From contig LCKU01000021.1 of NCBI GenBank assembly GCA_001001625.1, positions 1 to 8,182 of the forward strand: a stretch of 8,182 bases of DNA. The letters are read 5' to 3'. The translations under genes and the position numbers were made by a program. Source of the DNA: Parcubacteria group bacterium GW2011_GWA2_45_30. Lineage in GTDB: Bacteria; Patescibacteriota; Minisyncoccia; Sungbacterales; HO2-52-23. Positions 6,692-8,182 of the stretch are shown here, piece by piece; the first letter of the stretch is position 1, and each line of letters starts with the position of its first letter. The notes beneath the pieces are model-generated. The model searched no databases and was not told the origin of the DNA. It saw only the letters and a program-made list of their open reading frames with translations.

Positions 6692-6797
6692 CCCGTTAGA
6701 AATGTCGGAGTGGCGGAACGGCATACGCGCTAGCTTCAGGAGCTAGTGGTTGCAAAACCTTGCGGGTTCAAATCCCGCCTCCGACATTTCTAACGGG
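6692..6797. repeat. Inverted repeat enclosing tRNA-Leu (CCCGTTAGA family, pair 3)
   Basis: CCCGTTAGAAAT (6692-6703) and its exact complement ATTTCTAACGGG (6786-6797) flank the tRNA. Together with the seven acceptor pairs they give 19 uninterrupted pairs, 6692-6710 with 6779-6797. The position 6786 that would be the discriminator base is paired in this extended form. The core matches the repeats at 3236-3340 and 6534-6596. Confidence 0.9.
6704..6786 (+). tRNA. tRNA-Leu(CAG)
   Basis: An 83-nt class II tRNA reading CUG codons. The acceptor stem GTCGGAG (6704-6710) pairs perfectly with CTCCGAC (6779-6785), with discriminator A at 6786, as expected for leucine. The D-arm has GCG (near 6713) paired with CGC and the GG of the D-loop. 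The anticodon stem CTAGC/GCTAG (6730-6734 and 6742-6746) closes the loop TTCAGGA with anticodon CAG at 6737-6739. The long variable arm has GGTT paired with AACC over a GCAA loop. The T-arm is GCGGG-TTCAAAT-CCCGC (6762-6778). CCA is not encoded and must be added by a CCA-adding enzyme. The likely promoter is the one at 6442-6470 or an unrecognised nearer one. Confidence 0.95.
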
Positions 6798-6810
6798 ACA
6801 AGGAAGCGTA

Positions 6811-6946
6811 TGCCGAAAGGGCTGAAGCCAACTGCTTGGCTTCAGCGGGAAATTTAGCGAACCGTGTGAAGCACGTGCGAGCGTTAAAAATTTCCCCGGG
6901 TTTCGCTGACGGAAGTGAAACGTGGGTTAAAATCCCACCCGCGGCA
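6811..6946 (+). pseudogene. Degenerate tRNA-Leu-like unit with inserted palindrome; candidate structured RNA
   Basis: A 136-nt segment that folds by eye into a closing stem TGCCG/CGGCA (6811-6815 with 6942-6946) and four branches: GCTGAAGCC/GGCTTCAGC (6821-6829 with 6838-6846), GGGAAATTT/AAATTTCCC (6847-6855 with 6888-6896), GTTTCGCT/AGTGAAAC (6900-6907 with 6914-6921, one G-U) and GTGGG/CCCAC (6922-6926 with 6934-6938). The order matches a class II tRNA: acceptor, D, anticodon, variable, T. The last branch has T-arm size and sequence, GTGGG-TTAAAAT-CCCAC, close to that of tRNA-Leu, but lacks the invariant C56. The 5' 15 bases match tRNA-Leu at 10 of 15, and GCTTCAG recurs at the expected place. 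The closing stem has only about five pairs. It is therefore either a decayed duplicate of tRNA-Leu or a structured RNA derived from one. Confidence 0.5.
6847..6896 (+). repeat. 50-nt palindrome inside the tRNA-like unit
   Basis: GGGAAATTT (6847-6855) and AAATTTCCC (6888-6896) form perfect 9-bp ends around a centre that holds a further hairpin, CGTG (6863-6866) with CACG (6872-6875). CGGG occurs at both junctions (6846-6849 and 6897-6900), as a 4-bp target duplication would. Without the insertion the enclosing unit would be about 85 nt, the length of tRNA-Leu. This fits a small non-autonomous palindromic element. Confidence 0.5.
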
Positions 6947-6967
6947 TTAGTGGGAGGACAAGGGAGC

Positions 6968-7161
6968 CAACGGGACGGATATAAATTAGTGTTCTATTCT
7001 CTAATAAAATAGCTTGAATCTTTTAGCCGCCCGAAGCCCTAAGAGTGAAGAAGGCCAACACACCACGGGATTGAACGCCCGTTTTCGAGGAGCCACACAG
7101 TCCGTGACGGCAAGACGACCGAGTAACTTAATTAAAAAATTCATATGCACAGATACAATTT
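6968..7161. other. Intergenic stretch without a convincing gene; GC-richer block at 7021-7125
   Basis: The first part (about 6978-7020) is AT-rich. The block 7021-7125 is clearly richer in G and C than the kinase gene after it and contains a small hairpin, ACGGG (7065-7069) with CCCGT (7078-7082). I recognise no RNA family in it. A TTG-initiated frame at 7014-7244 crosses it and overlaps the next gene; I do not accept this frame as a gene. No promoter with usable spacing and no Shine-Dalgarno site was found ahead of 7162. Confidence 0.4.
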
Positions 7162-7689
7162 ATGAAACTAATCGTGCTTTATGGCCCTCCGGCGGTCGGG
7201 AAGTTAACAATAGCAAAAGAATTATCCAGACGGACCGGATATAAAATTTTTCACAACCATCTTACCATTGATTTGGTGGAGTCAATTTTTACTTGGGGCA
7301 CAAAGGATTTTAATAATCTCGTCAGTAAATATCGCCTTGAACTTATAGAAGCCGCGGCCGCAAGAAATGTGAATCTCGTTTTCACCATAGTTTATGCAGG
7401 AATTTCTGATGATCAATTTATTAAGGAAGTTGTTAAGCGCGTTAAAAAGCACCGAGGCAAAGTTTGTTTTATCCGGTTATTGTGTTCAAAAAAAGAACTC
7501 ATAAAAAGGGTCAAACGCCCTTCCAGAAAAAACTTCGGAAAAATTAAAAATCTGAAAAAACTAAAGGGACTCATGCAGAAACACAATCTATTTTCCACCA
7601 TGCCCTATGCGAACAATATCACGATAGATAACACAAAACTTTCTCCGAAACAAACTGCCCGAAAGATTAAAAAGCATTTTCGCTTATAA
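7162..7689 (+). CDS. Small P-loop kinase-like NTPase
   Basis: A 175-residue protein. The N-terminal strand and Walker A read MKLIVLYGPPAVGKLTIAKEL, with GPPAVGKLT at residues 8-16; the residue after the lysine is Leu and the Thr follows one place later. Next comes YKIFHNHLTIDL at about 27-38, a hydrophobic strand NLVFTIVYAG at about 71-80, a later strand KVCFIRLLCSKKEL, and a basic lid-like region RVKRPSRKNFGKI. The layout resembles shikimate/adenylate-kinase-like P-loop kinases that phosphorylate small substrates. I recall similar GPPxVGKLT proteins annotated only as AAA or P-loop ATPases; the substrate is unknown. The C-terminus is rich in lysine. The ATG at 7162 places the P-loop at the usual distance from the N-terminus, but no Shine-Dalgarno site is seen. 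The gene is AT-rich compared with rpoB. Confidence 0.8.
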   Translation: MKLIVLYGPPAVGKLTIAKELSRRTGYKIFHNHLTIDLVESIFTWGTKDFNNLVSKYRLELIEAAAARNVNLVFTIVYAGISDDQFIKEVVKRVKKHRGKVCFIRLLCSKKELIKRVKRPSRKNFGKIKNLKKLKGLMQKHNLFSTMPYANNITIDNTKLSPKQTARKIKKHFRL

Positions 7690-7750
7690 CCCCGCCCGGA
7701 TACCTAAATAGAATCACAAAACAAGCTTCCCAAAAACCTCAAAGTCAACA

Positions 7751-8182
7751 ATGCATATGGAAAAAGAACAAGGAAATATCATAGAAACTGAATATTGGAA
7801 AGTTATTCTGGCTTATGATCAAACCTATCTTGGCAGGTGCATTATTCTGCTTAAAAGACCTTGCGGCGATCTCGCCGAAATTACCCGGACAGAACTTCTG
7901 AAATTCCATGACATAGTTAAACGATTGCAAAAATCCGCCAAACAAGCATTTGGAGCGGAAATGTTTAATTGGTCTTGTCTCATGAATAATGCTTATCAGG
8001 AAAAAGAGCCGAAGCCTCAAGTTCATTGGCATTTTCGACCCCGTTACAAAAAGGAAGTCGTCTTTTTAGGAGAAAAATTTATTGATCCAAATTTTGGGTA
8101 TCACTACACGTCCGATTTACTGACCACGGATCAGCATACTGTAAATCAAGAATTAGAAAATGCCATTATTAGCGAATACAAA
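7751..8182 (+). CDS. HIT-family protein, 3' end cut off by window
   Basis: The frame is open for 144 codons to the window end. The protein has the segment NWSCLMNNAYQEKEPKPQVHWHFRPRY at about residues 73-99, split here as NWSCLMNNA, EPKPQVHWHFRPRY. It corresponds to the HIT motif HxHxHxx with Q90-V-H92-W-H94-F-R. The catalytic (second) and third histidines are kept, while the first is Gln. HIT hydrolases and transferases act on nucleotide phosphates such as diadenosine polyphosphates, AMP-lysine-type phosphoramidates or nucleotidyl sugars; the substrate here is unknown. The start at 7751 (MHMEKEQ) and an ATG at 7757 are both possible; the frame is closed upstream by TAG at 7709-7711 and has no other start. 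There is no Shine-Dalgarno site. It lies 61 nt after the kinase gene and may be co-transcribed with it. Confidence 0.82.
   Translation, partial: MHMEKEQGNIIETEYWKVILAYDQTYLGRCIILLKRPCGDLAEITRTELLKFHDIVKRLQKSAKQAFGAEMFNWSCLMNNAYQEKEPKPQVHWHFRPRYKKEVVFLGEKFIDPNFGYHYTSDLLTTDQHTVNQELENAIISEYK

Larger units (their letters stand above)
6796..6967 (+). repeat. Direct repeat GGACAAGGRAGC bracketing the tRNA-like unit
   Basis: GGACAAGGAAGC at 6796-6807 recurs as GGACAAGGGAGC at 6956-6967 (11 of 12), exactly 160 nt apart. The similarity is part of a longer ungapped match: 6762-6807 (tRNA T-arm, 3' acceptor strand and flank) aligns with 6922-6967, about 33 of 46 bases by eye. This suggests duplication of the tRNA 3' region and its downstream flank. 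Confidence 0.7.

Noticed and set aside
6811..6946. Functional second tRNA
   Set aside because: The acceptor stem has only about five pairs, the T-loop lacks C56, the anticodon arm is replaced by a 50-nt palindrome, and the D-arm is too long.
7154..7159. TACAAT as a -10 for the P-loop gene
   Set aside because: It ends two bases before the ATG at 7162, so the transcript would start inside the gene; no -35 at proper spacing.
6429..7161. tmRNA, 6S, SRP RNA or RNase P RNA in the structured intergenic region
   Set aside because: I looked for the tmRNA tag end and alanine acceptor, the SRP loop GGAAGGAAGCAG and the RNase P core GAGGAAAGTCC and found none.
7014..7244. TTG-started 76-codon frame before the P-loop gene
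   Set aside because: Weak start, no Shine-Dalgarno site, overlaps the kinase gene by 83 bases, and its second half is just the kinase gene in another frame. The DNA beneath it is kept as an unexplained block.

Overview
The window looks like a piece of a Candidatus Patescibacteria/CPR chromosome, most likely Parcubacteria-like. This is an inference from gene content and protein style: an RpoB without the large E. coli-type insertion, a 72-residue SecG, a membrane-anchored rather than lipoprotein-type peptide-binding protein directly after secG, genes with few Shine-Dalgarno sites, and a tRNA without encoded CCA. No 16S rRNA is present to confirm it. The standard genetic code fits all reading frames.

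Layout: (1) Positions 1-2951, minus strand, hold rpoB, truncated at its 3' end by the window edge and otherwise intact. (2) Positions 2952-3402 are a divergent AT-rich intergenic region with a good minus-strand promoter for rpoB, a ~250-nt rpoB leader, a good plus-strand promoter for the rightward genes, a 14-bp perfect inverted repeat, and one perfect plus one 8/9 DnaA box. (3) Positions 3403-6428, plus strand, look like one operon: a small membrane protein (PF04020-like), secG (ATGA overlap), a family 5 extracellular solute-binding protein, and a nucleotidyltransferase-fold protein (4-nt gap). (4) Positions 6429-7161 carry no convincing protein gene but are dense in structure: an extended -10 promoter whose start overlaps a perfect DnaA box, a long hairpin, a three-way-junction palindrome with a UUCG loop, tRNA-Leu(CAG) enclosed in a perfect inverted repeat that lengthens its acceptor stem to about 20 bp, and 160 nt downstream a second, degenerate tRNA-like unit that has apparently taken up a ~50-nt palindrome. 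(5) Positions 7162-7689 encode a small P-loop kinase-like protein, and 7751 to the window end encode a HIT-family protein; both are AT-richer than the left half.

The core genes serve transcription (rpoB), protein export (secG) and probably peptide capture (the solute-binding protein). The right-hand genes are nucleotide-handling accessory proteins without an evident common pathway. The most unusual signal is in 6429-7161 together with 3236-3340: three inverted pairs built on one core (CCCGTTAGA) enclose quite different contents (DnaA-box DNA, two hairpins, a tRNA), and the tRNA has a structured degenerate paralogue beside it. All alignments and foldings were made by eye.
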